Source: Symbiodinium natans (taxonomy: Eukaryota; Sar; Dinophyceae; Suessiales; Symbiodiniaceae). From it: a stretch of DNA of 64,000 nucleotides. A program made the translations under genes and the position numbers. Of this stretch, positions 32,051 through 41,884 are shown piece by piece (the first letter of the stretch is position 1; every line of letters begins with the position of its first letter). The stretch lies in the NCBI GenBank assembly GCA_905221605.1, contig CAJNDS010001558.1, positions 417,001 through 481,000 of the forward strand, given 5' to 3'. The notes beneath the pieces were generated by a model. The model made no database searches and was not told the DNA's origin. It saw only the letters and a program-made list of their open reading frames with translations.

Positions 32051-32143
32051 CTTAGTTGCTGAGCAAAAAAAAAGGGTACACTTTCAGTTCTATAGGGGGG
32101 TTATAGTACCCCAAGAAGTGTAAAGTCATTCAGCTACGAAGTT
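32051..32143. mobile_element. MITE-like element, family H copy 1
   Basis: Ends CTTAGTTGCTGAG and, inverted, CTTCGTAGCTGAATG; the core has GGTACACTTTCAGTTCTATA and TATAGTACCCC. Second copy at 51103-51206. Confidence 0.7.
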
Positions 32144-33024
32144 AAGGGTTTATCGGGCTTGTAGGGGGCTCGGGGTCTCTAGGGTTTAGGGTTCAGGCTG
32201 ATATGGGCTTTGGGTTTATGGGGTTTTGGGTTTAAGGCCTTAGGCTTAGGGCTTAGGGCTTTCTGCTCTGGAACTCTACAATCCCCACCGAAGGGCTCTA
32301 TCCTTAGGGTAGATACATGATCCCTTGGTATGGGCCCTCAAAAAAACCTATAGCCCAAGGACACATACTTCAGAACCCTGTAAAGGAGGTAAGGGGCCAC
32401 ATGAAGGTAACTTCCCTAGACATGTAACCCTAAACCCTAAACCCTAAACCTTAAACCCTAAACCTTAAACCCTAAACCCTAAACCCTTGGATCTATCCAG
32501 CCGAGCTTCTGATATCCGGAACCTGCCCGGTGGTTGACCTGGGCATAAGCATGAAGCGTCATACTCCACGGCTGAAGGCTTTAGGGTTTAGGGCTAGTTT
32601 AGGGCTTAGGGCTTAGGGTTTCTGGCTTAGGGCTTAGGGTTCAGGGCTAGTTTAGGTTTAGGGTTTAGGTTTTAGGGCTTAGGGCTAGTTTAGGATTATC
32701 CCTGTAAGCTTAAAACCCTTGAAGCTTGAAACCCTTTGGATTCAAAAGAAGCCTTTTCTGCCCAGGGGCACTCACCGGACGGGAGGATTGGTCCGCGCTG
32801 GTTGTGAAGAAGATGTTGACCGACACCCGCGCTTGTGTGGGCCTGCCGAACCCAACTAAGCCGACCTCTTCGTTTGGAAGAGGTTTCCTTCTTCGATTTT
32901 TCCACAAATACTATACCCGCCCGGCCACTGCACCCTAAACCCTAAACCCCAAACGCTTAAACCCTCATCACCCTCGACATTCATGGACATCGCCATGGGC
33001 TGCCATCTTCTGAAGATCGTAAGT

Positions 33025-33140
33025 TCGAGAGGATGGGCAGGCTTCCGAAAATCAGGGTACCCTGTTTTGGGGGGGTTCCTATAATGAGGATGATCGTATG
33101 TTGGGGTATAGGGGGCCCTAGGGGCACCCTCCCATCATGG
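33025..33140. mobile_element. dispersed repeat, family I
   Basis: The block CCGAAAATCAGGGTACCCTG followed by TTTTGGGGGGGTTCC is shared in part with 29380-29430 and, inverted, with 61400-61480. Terminal structure unclear. From 33140 to 33620 I see an A/G microsatellite (33200-33225) and one unsupported hydrophobic ORF. Confidence 0.45.
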
Positions 33141-33626
33141 GAAAAGAGAAGAAAGATTTCAGAACAGGGCAGCAAGAACATTTAAAATAAGAAGATGCAG
33201 AGAGACGGAGAGACGGAGAGACACTCCAAAAGGTCAGGGCCTAGACAGGAGGGACAGTTTTCCAACAAGTTGTGCTGTTACATTTCTTTTTTTAAATCAA
33301 ATACGATGGCGATGATTATTATTGTTGATTAGCTGGCATACTATGTTTTCTCGTGACTTGTTTGTGCAGCAGCATAACTACGACAACTATGGGTATTTTG
33401 AATGTGGTGATTAGTAGGTGCACTGGTCATCATCTCATCCTGATTGGTATGCTTGTGTGTATGATGACTGTTGCTACGATTATCATTCTGGCTGAAATTA
33501 TCGCGGATCTTATTGTGACTGCATATTGGCTGAGTAGGAGTTCAGGGGGTCCCGAAATAGGCCCCTTGAGTTCGACCAATCCCTGGCTCTACCCTAATGT
33601 CTAAACCCCAAACCGTCATCCCACAG

Positions 33627-33751
33627 CTTTGATGCCGCCCAAGCCTTCCCTGGTCAGCGGGCACGCCGTGCCTTCGCCCCATCGCAGTTGCAGTTCGAGT
33701 TATAGCTACGTCGTTTCGGGGTCCAAGCTCAAGAATGCCCAGCTTCCCTAA
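33627..33751 (+). CDS. probable terminal exon, unknown product
   Basis: Acceptor CATCCCACAG, two bases, then LMPPKPSLVSGHAVPSPHRS, CSSSYSYVVSGSKLKNAQLP and TAA; 125 bases. Ser/Pro-rich. It follows telomere-like CCCCAAACC. No family recognised. Confidence 0.55.
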
Positions 33752-34031
33752 GAAAAAGCAAGGGTTTAGGGTTTAAGGCTGAGGGTTTAGAGCTTAGGGT
33801 TTAGGATCTTGTTTGACTGGGAGCATGAAGAAACCAAACCTTGAAACAACCCCGAAGCTGTGTCCTAAACCCGAGATGATTTGCTTCGATCATCCCAACC
33901 CTACAGCTACCTGGGTTTAGGGTTTAGGTTTAGGGCTGATGTGGGAGCCATCGTGTCATTTATCAGACAGGTAATTACGGACACTTCGCTGCCGGCTTCT
34001 TTGTCGCCGGACTCTCCGCGGAATTCCCAAA

Positions 34032-34140
34032 GGGTGGGCACTCCAGGGATACTCAAGGGGCTTGTCCCGGGGGCCCTCAGTGGAACTCTCGAAGCGCGCA
34101 GAGCCCCGCCGAGTATCCCTTATCCCTGAAGTGCCCACCC
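34032..34140. mobile_element. hairpin element, family K
   Basis: Near-perfect terminal inverted repeat: GGGTGGGCACTCCAGGGATA on the left and its complement at 34110-34140. A second GTGGGCACTCCAGGGA occurs at about 34194, starting a partial copy to about 34285. Confidence 0.65.
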
Positions 34141-34617
34141 AGAAAAGCCCGCGAAGCCTGCAGAGAATGCCGTCGAGTGCCCCCTTCTCCGGGAGTGGGC
34201 ACTCCAGGGACACTCTGTGCGAGTCTCTTCGGGCTGTTCCCAGTGGCTCTTGACAGGGGATACTCGGCGGGACTCTCTGCCTGGCAGTCTCTGCGACCTA
34301 AACCCTAAACCCTAAATCCTAAACCTTATAAACCCTAAACCCTACACCTTAAACCCTAAGCCCTAAACTGGGAGTGGGTTTAGGGTTTAGGGTTTAGGGT
34401 TTAGGGTTTGGGGTTTGGGGTTTAGGGTTTAGGGTATGGAATAAGAGTATGCAAGCCCGGCAGAAGCTAGGGTCCAGGTGGAGCTGTGGGGGTGTTTCTG
34501 GGGGTTCGGGGCTTCAACGTTCTGGGTGAAGCTTTGGTGCAGGGTTCTTCCGAAGTTAGGGTCTGGGTGTGGGGGTTATAGAGTTTACAGTCGGCAGAGT
34601 TTAGGGTCTTGGGTTTT

Positions 34618-34737
34618 GGAAATCGGGAACGCATGAATGAGGGCTAGCGTCCTGCCGCCAAGTGGCCGCTCACCATCCAAAATCATGACATCGCCATGCC
34701 TGCAGCCACTGAGCATCCGTCTCAATGGACTGAAGTC
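34618..34737 (-). CDS. probable exon beside a family F MITE
   Basis: Minus strand: immediately after the MITE end (CCTCCAAG) the frame reads RDFSPLRRMLSGCRHGDVMI, LDGERPLGGRTLALIHAFPI. Strongly coding. An internal donor GGATG/GTGAGC is also possible. On the other side of the MITE (34863-34905) EASGFATHDLWGLE leads to a GTATAC donor at the MITE border, but I could not make the phases agree. Confidence 0.5.
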
Positions 34738-34738
34738 C

Positions 34739-34853
34739 CTACTTGGAGGTTCATGGGTAGTTATAAGTCGGGTTATAAGTACCCTAATTGGGGTAATAAG
34801 TATGATTTCCATACTTCTAACCCGACTCATAACGACCCATGAACCTCCAAGTA
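34739..34853. mobile_element. Stowaway-like MITE, family F copy 1
   Basis: Ends CTTGGAGGTTCATGGGTAGT and its complement (some 20 bases), flanked by TA on each side. TA target duplications suit a Tc1/mariner-type origin. Copies at 37326-37437, 41347-41515, 58655-58853 and 59138-59277. Confidence 0.85.
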
Positions 34854-35030
34854 TACCCTCTAAGCCCCACAGATCATGAGTTGCAAACCCTGAAGCCTCC
34901 AAACCCGCAGAACATCATCAGCGCACAGCCTACCTGGATTCTCGGGTTTAGGGTTTAAGGTTTAGGGTTTTGCGGTGGGATCTCTAATGAGCTGACACTA
35001 CGAAGCACTATTTTGGGACTCGCGGCTATA

Positions 35031-35170
35031 CGGGCCCAAGGCCTGCGGAGTGAGAAACAGAACCTCCCTACTTTAGGGGTTTGGTATCGGGCTTTACAAG
35101 GAAAGATACTGAGAAAAGGAGGTGTGACCTTGGCGCTACTGTACAGGGAGCAAAACGGGGAGAATTTCAC
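35031..35170 (+). repeat. dispersed 140-bp repeat, copy 1
   Basis: Nearly identical to 37019-37168 in the same orientation (GGCCCAAGGCCTGCGG, then GAGTGAGAAACAGAACCTCC and on). The minus-strand ORF it creates appears at both sites. Nature unknown. The 35171-35780 stretch after it has weak open frames on both strands only. Confidence 0.85.
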
Positions 35171-35788
35171 ACCCGTCTTATCTCCAAGTCACACCGACTC
35201 TACCAACAAGGAAAGAAATGGAAAACATTCCGTCATCAGGTCCCATGGTCATGTCCACATTTCGTGGTGTATCGATTCTGTTCACATTTCGTGAGTATAA
35301 GAAGTTGTATGTATCCGTAGCCTGTCGTTGCCATCCCATAGCCATTGTACTGTAGTCTTCTCCTGTGGTTTGTCATTCTGCTCGGTTCGATGGAGCTACC
35401 ATCCGATCATTGCTGCACCTTTCGAATCATGTCATGTCCGGACTGGATTCGTTGTCTTGTACAAATATGGAACGTAACTTCGGGCGTTCGAACACAAGCT
35501 CCGATCCATGAGTCTATGCTCCATTGCCCATGGCGGTACTTTCTTCAAGCAAGTTGTGGACCCAACAATGGAGAGTGAAGGAGGATAACAAAAAGAATAG
35601 TTCACCGTTTCGGTGACATAACTGATACGGCATGTAGTCGGTCGATCGTGTCGACTGCGCCATGGATGTTTTTCGCCCGTCTTATCTTTGATATCACATT
35701 CTTCTTCTCCGTGTCGATCGATGTTTCCTGTGCGTTTTCGCAAACGTAACTCTCGTCGAACGACGCAGGATCGAAAAGCACAGAAGAG

Positions 35789-35865
35789 AACACGGACATC
35801 CAGCGCCGCAAAGCCCTTTATCACTTGCTGCAGAGCTCGGATCAGAGCTTCCTCGCGGCACGAAG
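35789..35865 (-). CDS. exon e of a minus-strand multi-exon gene
   Basis: Acceptor CGATTTGCACAG, two bases, then SCREEALIRALQQVIKGFAA and LDV, with a possible donor near GATGTCCGTG. Amphipathic helix pattern like exons b-d. The downstream end is uncertain; the frame is open much further. Confidence 0.5.
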
Positions 35866-35992
35866 CTGTGCAAATCGTGGCTGGCAGGTTCCGCTGCTCC
35901 GTGAACTACCACGAAAGCATGTCTCGCCTGCGGCAGGCGGCAGAGCTACATGTTACATTCTGCACAGGTCATCTTCTGCACAGGTTCTCCTT

Positions 35993-36064
35993 TTAGGAAA
36001 CAACTGCAGCACTTGACACAAGCTTGCGAGAAGCTTCAAGGCGTTGAAGAATTGCTTCCAGCCC
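35993..36064 (-). CDS. exon d of a minus-strand multi-exon gene
   Basis: Classic acceptor TGTTTGCATTTCAG, phase 0, then GLEAILQRLEASRKLVSSAA, VVS and TAA. It may instead be spliced at TCAA/GTGCTG to exon e, which also keeps the phase. Helical, possibly an ARM/HEAT-like repeat, though that is only an impression. Confidence 0.55.
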   Translation of the reverse strand, partial: GLEAILQRLEASRKLVSSAAVVS

Positions 36065-36196
36065 CTGAAATGCAAACAGCTGGTTAGCTTAGGGCTCGCG
36101 CAGCCGAAGCTGCGTCCACTTCGCTGCCAGCTCAGGCCGCGTAAGTGTTGAATCACAGGCCAAGGACGTAGCAAAAGTGAGTGGTACGCCACCAAC

Positions 36197-36234
36197 CTCG
36201 CGAGACGCAATGATGTGCTTGCAGCCCTTTTCAG
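36197..36234 (-). CDS. exon c of a minus-strand multi-exon gene
   Basis: 38 bases between acceptor ATCATCACTTCAG and donor GCGAG/GTTGGT, reading (A)EKGCKHIIASRE. The phase fits exon b (1+2 bases) and exon d (0). Without the donor the frame continues about 35 codons (VGGVPLTFATSLACDSTLTR) to TAA. Confidence 0.6.
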
Positions 36235-36287
36235 CTGAAGTGATGATGATCTCGCGTCCGCACGTGTGCCCCTAAGCCCGAACTCAC

Positions 36288-36411
36288 CGACGGCCTGCTT
36301 TTCCCTGCCAGCCAAAGCCACCAAAATCCCGTTGGTTTCCGACAGAGCACGCGTCAAAAGACGATCGCCCAAGCAAGTCGCCAAAGTAGCGAGGGGCGCT
36401 TTGGCCGTCGC
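36288..36411 (-). CDS. exon b of a minus-strand multi-exon gene
   Basis: Acceptor GCCTCACAG, then ATAKAPLATLATCLGDRLLT, RALSETNGILVALAGREKQA and V, ending at GTCG with the consensus donor GTGAGT. The intron to exon c is only 53 bases. The helical, Leu/Ala-rich content suggests a repeat protein; no family recognised. Confidence 0.65.
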
Positions 36412-36719
36412 CTGTGAGGCGGCGGCGCTTTGGCCGCAGTTTAGGGTCTAGGGTTTAAGGTTTAGGGGATCGGGAGGGTTTAGGGTTTGCTGTGATAGGG
36501 CGTAGGTGCTGTGAAGGTTAGGTTTCGGAACAAGCTCGAAAGCTTCGTGAGGCGCGAAGAGCAGCTTTGGCCCGATTGCGGAGGGCCATCTAACACTTTT
36601 CTTCCGCCCCACCAAAGCCACCTAAACGTATTCCCTTTAGGGGTTAGGCCTAAACTCAAGAACGTTCGGGGTTGGGTCCGAGAGTCACCCGGGGTTCAAC
36701 CCTAATCGCCTTTCGGCAC

Positions 36720-36854
36720 CGCTTGCTTGGGAGTCTCCCTCGGTCTCGGCAATCCAGCCTTCTGGATAGAGGCCTTAGCGACAGCAAGTGAGGCTGTCGG
36801 GGTTACCTTCTCCCTTTGAGTAAACGTCGCACGGGTGAAATCTTCGCCGTCCGA
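36720..36854 (-). CDS. exon a of a minus-strand multi-exon gene
   Basis: Acceptor AAAAACACAG, then SDGEDFTRATFTQREKVTPT and ASLAVAKASIQKAGLPRPRE, to donor CAAGCG/GTGCCG in phase 0, matching exon b. The intron 36412-36719 holds a telomeric array (36440-36490) and, on the plus strand, an open LESFVRREEQLWPDC frame that may be another exon. Confidence 0.6.
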
Positions 36855-37018
36855 CTGTGTTTTTCACAGTCTGCTTGAACTCATCCATGACCTGCGCCTC
36901 ATGCGTTCACGATGCTGCAGCACACGAGCCTGGGTTCTAAACTTCCAGTCGTGAAATCCGGAGGCTGTGCTGGCATATATATATATATATATATAGAGCT
37001 GCCCGACTTGGTTTCAAG

Positions 37019-37168
37019 TGGGGCCCAAGGCCTGCGGGTAGTGCGGAGTGAGAAACAGAACCTCCCTATTTTAGGGGTTTGGTATCGGGCTTTACAAGGA
37101 AAGATACTGAGAAAAGGAGGTGTGACCTTGGCGCTACTGTACAGGGAGTAAAACAAGGAGAATTTCAC
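37019..37168 (+). repeat. dispersed repeat, copy 2
   Basis: Second copy of 35031-35170 with a small insertion (GTAGTGC) near its left end. The preceding AT run (36976-36993) separates it from unique DNA. Confidence 0.85.
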
Positions 37169-37184
37169 AAGGGTTTAGGGTTTA

Positions 37185-37325
37185 GGCAGGAACCTCGGAC
37201 GGGACCAGAGTACAAGACCCATGGTGTGGGGCATGGCGTGCCCATCGACCGGCCTCATGAGTATCTTCTCGCCCTCCACAGCAACAAACCTCTCCACAGG
37301 CAAAGATCCAGCGTTCGTAGGGTTA
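37185..37325 (-). CDS. probable exon beside a family F MITE
   Basis: Minus strand: right after the MITE end CCTCCAAG the frame reads NPTNAGSLPVERFVAVEGEK, ILMRPVDGHAMPHTMGLVLW. Excellent coding character. The MITE border supplies an AG at the exon start, as at 34737. Confidence 0.55.
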
Positions 37326-37437
37326 CTTGGAGGTTCATGGGTAGTTACACTCAGGGTTATGAGTACCCTGAGTAGGGTAATAAACATAATTACAATCCTT
37401 CTAACCCGACTGCAAACTACCCCATGAACCTCCAAGT
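37326..37437. mobile_element. Stowaway-like MITE, family F copy 2
   Basis: TA-flanked, CTTGGAGGTTCATGGGTAGT at both ends in inverse orientation. About 75% like copy 1. Telomere-derived and unique sequence with no supported gene follows to 38470. Confidence 0.85.
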
Positions 37438-38477
37438 AGGTTTGTTTGGGATGAAGTTGCATGGGCTTGGGGATGTGGGGTTTGGGGTTTAGGGCCGGAA
37501 CCCGTATAATAAAAGGGAGAAGGGAAGGGGGCGAGGAGGTAAGGCACCCCGAAGCCCTAAACCTTCCCGATCCAGCCTTTCTGCACCCAGTGACAAAGTC
37601 AGCTGCCGACAGTCGTGGACGTGATTCGGGCAGGCGTCCTGGAACCCAAGGGGCTAACCCTAAACCCTAAACCCGAAACCCTAAACCCCAAATTCCGACT
37701 ATTACTATGCCACGTTTGATAAAACCCACAAACACGGACCCTCGACCCGAAGCCCTTTAGGCCGGTTGCTTCAGAAGATCTCACCGGAATTGCAGGCGAA
37801 AGAGAAGGCCGTTAGGACCTTTTGAGGTTTAGGGTTTAGGGTTTAGGGTTTGGGGTTTAGGGTTTAGGGCTTAGGTTTTAGGGTGTAGGGTTTAAGGGTT
37901 CTAGCCCTTGAAGCCTATGAGCCCGAGCAAAAAAATACCCAAAAGGAAAAGGACTCTATCAACAACTCCCCTAGGCCCTACGTAGAGGGGCCTACTTTGC
38001 GAAGGGAAGACTTCTCTGTTGGCCCTCTTTTGGGTAGTCTTTGATAATCTTGGTCAGCATTTAAGGACATGAAGTTTAATCAGGGCGTTTAGGGGCAAAG
38101 GGAACACAAATCCCAAAAAACCGCCGGCGTCCTGACCATCCTCGTAAAGGCACCTCCAGCGCTTGATGCTGGAGAGTTTTTTTTTAAGGGTTAAGGGTTT
38201 AGGGTATTTAGGGGGTATTGCGTGACCAGGATTCTCCAATACCAAAATAGCGCCGCTGTTCTTGGAACATGACCAGCACCTTATCGTTTTATGGCCCTTT
38301 CTGCAGAAAAGAACCCTGAACCCTTCACCCTCAATTGCCAGAAAAGAGTGTCAATGTAAGGGAACTTGGAACGACAAAAAGAATTTCAAACAAAAAGGAG
38401 GAAAGGCTACGACTCTTATAACCCTATACCCTAAGCCCTAAACCCTGAACCCGTACTTAGGGAACATTCTAGCCCTA

Positions 38478-38565
38478 CCAAAAACAAGGCCCAGGCACAA
38501 GAACGCCTGCATTGGCACGACGGCATGGCCCGCGTGGTCGGACTCAAGTCGCCCGAGCCTGGGTG
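38478..38565 (+). CDS. probable exon, unknown product
   Basis: Frame NKAQAQERLHWHDGMARVVG, then LKSPEPGCP, with the stop formed by CCCTAAA. Good codon bias. Confidence 0.5.
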
Positions 38566-38692
38566 TCCCTAAACCCAAAATACACCCTGAACCCTAAACC
38601 CTAAACCCTAAACCCGAAACCCTAAACCCTAAATTCTAGCCCTAAATCCTAAATCCTAAACCCTAAACCCTATATAAACCCACACACGAACA

Positions 38693-38820
38693 AAGAGACC
38701 AGCCCAGGCACAGCTTTTGAATCAGGTTGCCAGCGAAGCTCCTTGGCGGCTTCAGGGAGCGGGGGTGGGGCCTCTTCTCGGCTTTGGGCTTCTTTGAACT
38801 CTCGTATGCTGCTGGTCTCA
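38693..38820 (-). CDS. probable exon, unknown product
   Basis: Two competing minus frames: ETSSIREFKEAQSREEAPPP leading to LPEAAKELRWQPDSKAVPGL, and KKPKAEKRPHPRSLKPPRSF. I favour the first. Same strand as 38893-38989. Confidence 0.45.
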
Positions 38821-38892
38821 TGGGTTTAGGGTCTATAGGGTTTAGGGTTTCAGGGTTTACTTGAATGCTTACCCTCGACCCCAAAACCCTGA

Positions 38893-38989
38893 ACTTGAAC
38901 GAAATTCCGCCAAAACGCGTTTCAAGCATGGCCAGTTTGAGGCTTTCTTCCGCTTCGTGCGGAGCTTGCGGCTTGCGCCACAGCGTCAT
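38893..38989 (-). CDS. probable exon, unknown product
   Basis: Starts at ATG: MTLWRKPQAPHEAEESLKLA, MLETRFGGISFK, then telomere-derived sequence. Strong codon bias and helical. Confidence 0.5.
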
Positions 38990-39149
38990 GATAGGGTTTA
39001 ATAGGGTTTCGGGATTAGGGTTCAGGTGCAGACTTCCCCAATGCCCAAAAACTACGGGGTCTAAGCTGTCAACATTGCACCCCCAAAATACAACTTCACT
39101 CCCATTGTAGGAGCAGTAGGGTTTAGGGTGTAGGGTTTAGGGTTTAGGG

Positions 39150-39341
39150 TTTAGGCCCGCTGCTGGCCAGGCGGCAAGTGGGGTGGCGGTGGCTTGCTGC
39201 AGTCACCATCAAAAGTATAGGACCCATCGCCTCAGATGCAGCGACACGATCTGCTGCAGCCCTGAGACTCAGAAACTCTGTAATCCCAGTAAGCCCAGCT
39301 TCAACCCCAACACACACTGATCGCGCATCAGCGCAACTCAC
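39150..39341 (-). CDS. possible exon, unknown product
   Basis: Minus frame CADARSVCVGVEAGLTGITE, FLSLRAAADRVAASEAMGPI, running into telomeric sequence. The plus frame is also open throughout, so the strand is uncertain. Confidence 0.4.
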
Positions 39342-39433
39342 AAAAAGCCCCTTGGGTTCGTAGGGCTTGTGAAAGCAGGGTATAGGCGCAAACCCTAAAA
39401 CCCCAAACGCTGAACCCTGAGGCTAGAACTAAC

Positions 39434-39552
39434 CATCTTGATGCCCGTGTTCCTCCTCTCCCAGAACTCATATGCCGAGTTGCAGAGCCGTCGTGCCGTG
39501 CGAGTTTGAAGCTCCCGCCATCCGGGGCTTTCGAGGAAGTTCGCGAACGCCT
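39434..39552 (-). CDS. probable exon, unknown product
   Basis: Acceptor GTCGAGCAG, two bases, then AFANFLESPGWRELQTRTAR, RLCNSAYEFWERRNTGIKM, and the donor GTTAGT; 119 bases. Among the clearest coding stretches by eye. No family recognised. Confidence 0.6.
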
Positions 39553-39725
39553 CTGCTCGACCGAGTCGCGTTTAGGGCGTAGGGTTTGGGGTTTAGGGAT
39601 GTCTCCAGTCTGCGGTTTCTGGCCCAAAGCGTGGCCGCTCAGAAAAAGAGAAAGAGGTTCTTGCACACAGCAGAGTCCTTGTATCGCAGCCTGATAACGA
39701 TAAAACTCTGAACCCTAAACGCCAT

Positions 39726-39857
39726 TTAGTCGTTGCTCTCAGGTTTTGGAGCCCCTGGTGACGCAGACGCCTCGTCGAGCTCTGCAGTCGTAGCCAGGCC
39801 CTCTTGCGTGGCGTTGAAGACCTGCACGCTGCGCAGGGAACTCAACAGACAACTTCA
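39726..39857 (-). CDS. probable terminal exon, unknown product
   Basis: Minus frame LRSVQVFNATQEGLATTAEL, DEASASPGAPKPESND and TAA. Acidic C-terminal tail, strong codon bias. The exact acceptor (several AGs near 39830-39857) is unclear. Confidence 0.55.
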
Positions 39858-40189
39858 ACCACTTCAGCTCTGCATCCGTGGTTACATGGTCCCTTGCTTA
39901 CAAAAAAAAATATATATATATATATTCATACATATACCCCATAAAACTGAAGAGAACCATGCTGCAGAACCCTTTAAAGAAGGTAAGGGACGACTGATGC
40001 CTTACCTTAAAACTAGGACAGGTGCTGACGCGTCAACCGCCCCTTTGCTACTTTGGAGTAGACCCTGGAAAAAAAGTATGTACTTTTCAGGTAGAAGTAG
40101 CTACAAGAGGAACCCAGAACCAAAAAAAAATGGTATTCAAGTATAGTACTTTAAAACCCAGCTTTTGCTTCAAGGACCGTAACAGGCAG

Positions 40190-40300
40190 AGCACAAGGCC
40201 AAGCGAAGGCCTGGACGACCATGCGAGCTCAGACCCCGGAACAGCGCACTTGCGGCATGGATGCTGAGGACTACCTGGCGACCTCTTCGGGCTTCAGAGG
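40190..40300 (+). CDS. probable exon, unknown product
   Basis: Acceptor CGTAACAGGCAG, then AQGQAKAWTTMRAQTPEQRT, CGMDAEDYLATSSGFR, ending AGAGG/GTGCTG. From 40320 to 41100 are degenerate arrays and unique DNA; one clean TTTAGGG array is at 40832-40880. Confidence 0.55.
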
Positions 40301-41101
40301 GTGCTGGGCTTGATGGGTTCTAGGGCTTAGGGTTTATAGGGTTTTAGGGTTTAGGGCTAGGGTTTAGGGATGTTCAGGGTTTAGGGTCTTAGAATCTTCG
40401 GCTTTGGGTCTCAGACGTTTAGGTGGCGGAGTTGGCCCTTTGGGCAGGAACAGCTGCGGGAGCCGAGGGCTCTGCTGTCCAGGCTTGAACCCCGAGGCAA
40501 CTCACATGTCTAGCACTTATCATTGTTTTGTGTGGGTTTAAGGTTTAGGGTTTCGGGGTTAGGGTTTAGGGGTCATTCAGAAGACCATACTTGGGGACTA
40601 GTTAGCATTGTTTTTTGAAATGCAGGCAAACTACACATGACACTTGCTAACCGAAGCTCCTCTTGCTTGATGTCTTGAAAACGCGGACAGACACAGAGGA
40701 CGATGATTCTTGAAGTCTTGCCAGCTATGAAATCTTAATTGTTTGGATCACGAGGCATTCGTTCCGACCAGGATGCCCCCCCGTGCATTGTTCAGGAGTC
40801 TTCATGCCTTTAGAACCTCCTCAAGCCTGAGGTTTAGGGTTTAGGGTTTAGGGTTTAGGGTTTAGGGTTTAGGGTTTAGGGCTAGCCCTACACCTCACAG
40901 CTTCAATCTCAACCCCCCAACCCCCGAAGCACTGAACCCGAAACGGTTCCGATACTCAAACTGCTACAAGTAGACGCCCGAAACAGCCGCGTGCTTCGTC
41001 GCCTTCAACAGTTGCAATCTTTTCTGAAAGCCTTAGCCCTGCGAGGGTTTAGGGTTTAGGGCTAGGGTTGAGGGTTTACTGTTTAAGGTTTATATAGGGG
41101 T

Positions 41102-41164
41102 TCAGGGTGCTTGGGCTGGCGCCGAAGCGTCCGCTGAGGGCAGCGTGGCGAAGGGGTCGTAATC
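41102..41164 (-). CDS. probable terminal exon, unknown product
   Basis: Acceptor TGGCGCCCCAG, phase 0, then DYDPFATLPSADASAPAQAP and TGA; 63 bases. Low-complexity tail. An ATG-initiated basic frame (MATGEASGPKTQRRTRQRLW) at about 41270-41333 on the same strand may be an upstream exon. Confidence 0.55.
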   Translation of the reverse strand, partial: DYDPFATLPSADASAPAQAP

Positions 41165-41346
41165 CTGGGGCGCCAAATGGGTTGAGGGTTTAGGGTTTAT
41201 TTAGGGCTAGGGTTTAGGCTTCAGGGTTGAGGGTTTAGATGTTTTAGGGTTTCGGGGTTCAGTGCTTTTGGGCCAAAGACGCTGTCGTGTTCGCCTCTGA
41301 GTCTTAGGTCCGGAGGCTTCGCCTGTAGCCATGAGTAGAGGATCTA

Positions 41347-41515
41347 CTTGGAGGTTCAGGGTACTTACTAACCCAATACTAACTGTGCTTCTAACCCAAT
41401 TATAACCGTATTAGGGCCCTTACGGGCCTGATACGTGGGTTATAAGTACAGTTATCCTCAACCCTAAACCCTAAACAGTAATCATTGGTTCATAAGTACC
41501 ATGAACTGGAGCGCG
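41347..41515. mobile_element. family F MITE copy 3, with telomeric insert
   Basis: CTTGGAGGTTCAGGGTACTT at the left; the right end (CATGAACTGGAG) has decayed. Eighteen bases of telomeric sequence (41457-41474) interrupt it between ACAGTTATC and ACAGTAATC. Confidence 0.75.
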
Positions 41516-41677
41516 ACCTCCAGGAGGCAGATCGACACCTGAACCCTTAACCCGAAGCCCTAAGCCCTACACCCTAAGCCCTAAACCCTAAACTAAATAG
41601 GAAGCCCCAAACGCCGCCTTACAAGCCCTTGACAGACTCCGAATCGCCCCATGTGCAAGCCCTGAAAAGTCCAAAAA

Positions 41678-41719
41678 ATAGGGGTGTTGGGGTTTAGGGT
41701 TTAGGGTTTAGGGTTTAGG
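41678..41719 (+). repeat. TTTAGGG array between 9-base direct repeats
   Basis: A short array with GTCCAAAAA on both sides (41669-41677 and 41720-41728). Confidence 0.9.
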
Positions 41720-41884
41720 GTCCAAAAACTTTCCGGCCCAATCCCGTTAAACCTGAACAGCCTAGCAAGCCATTAAACCTCAACCCCACCGCCGCACGCC
41801 ATAAACCCCAAACAAAGACTAAGCATTGCGATTGTATTTCACTTTTTGCGGATCAGCTTTCCTTGTGGGCGCTCCTTGAGTACA

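Noticed and set aside
33353-33604. 83-codon hydrophobic ORF on the plus strand
   Set aside because: AT-rich, poor third-position bias, no acceptor or start context, and no recognisable family; probably chance.
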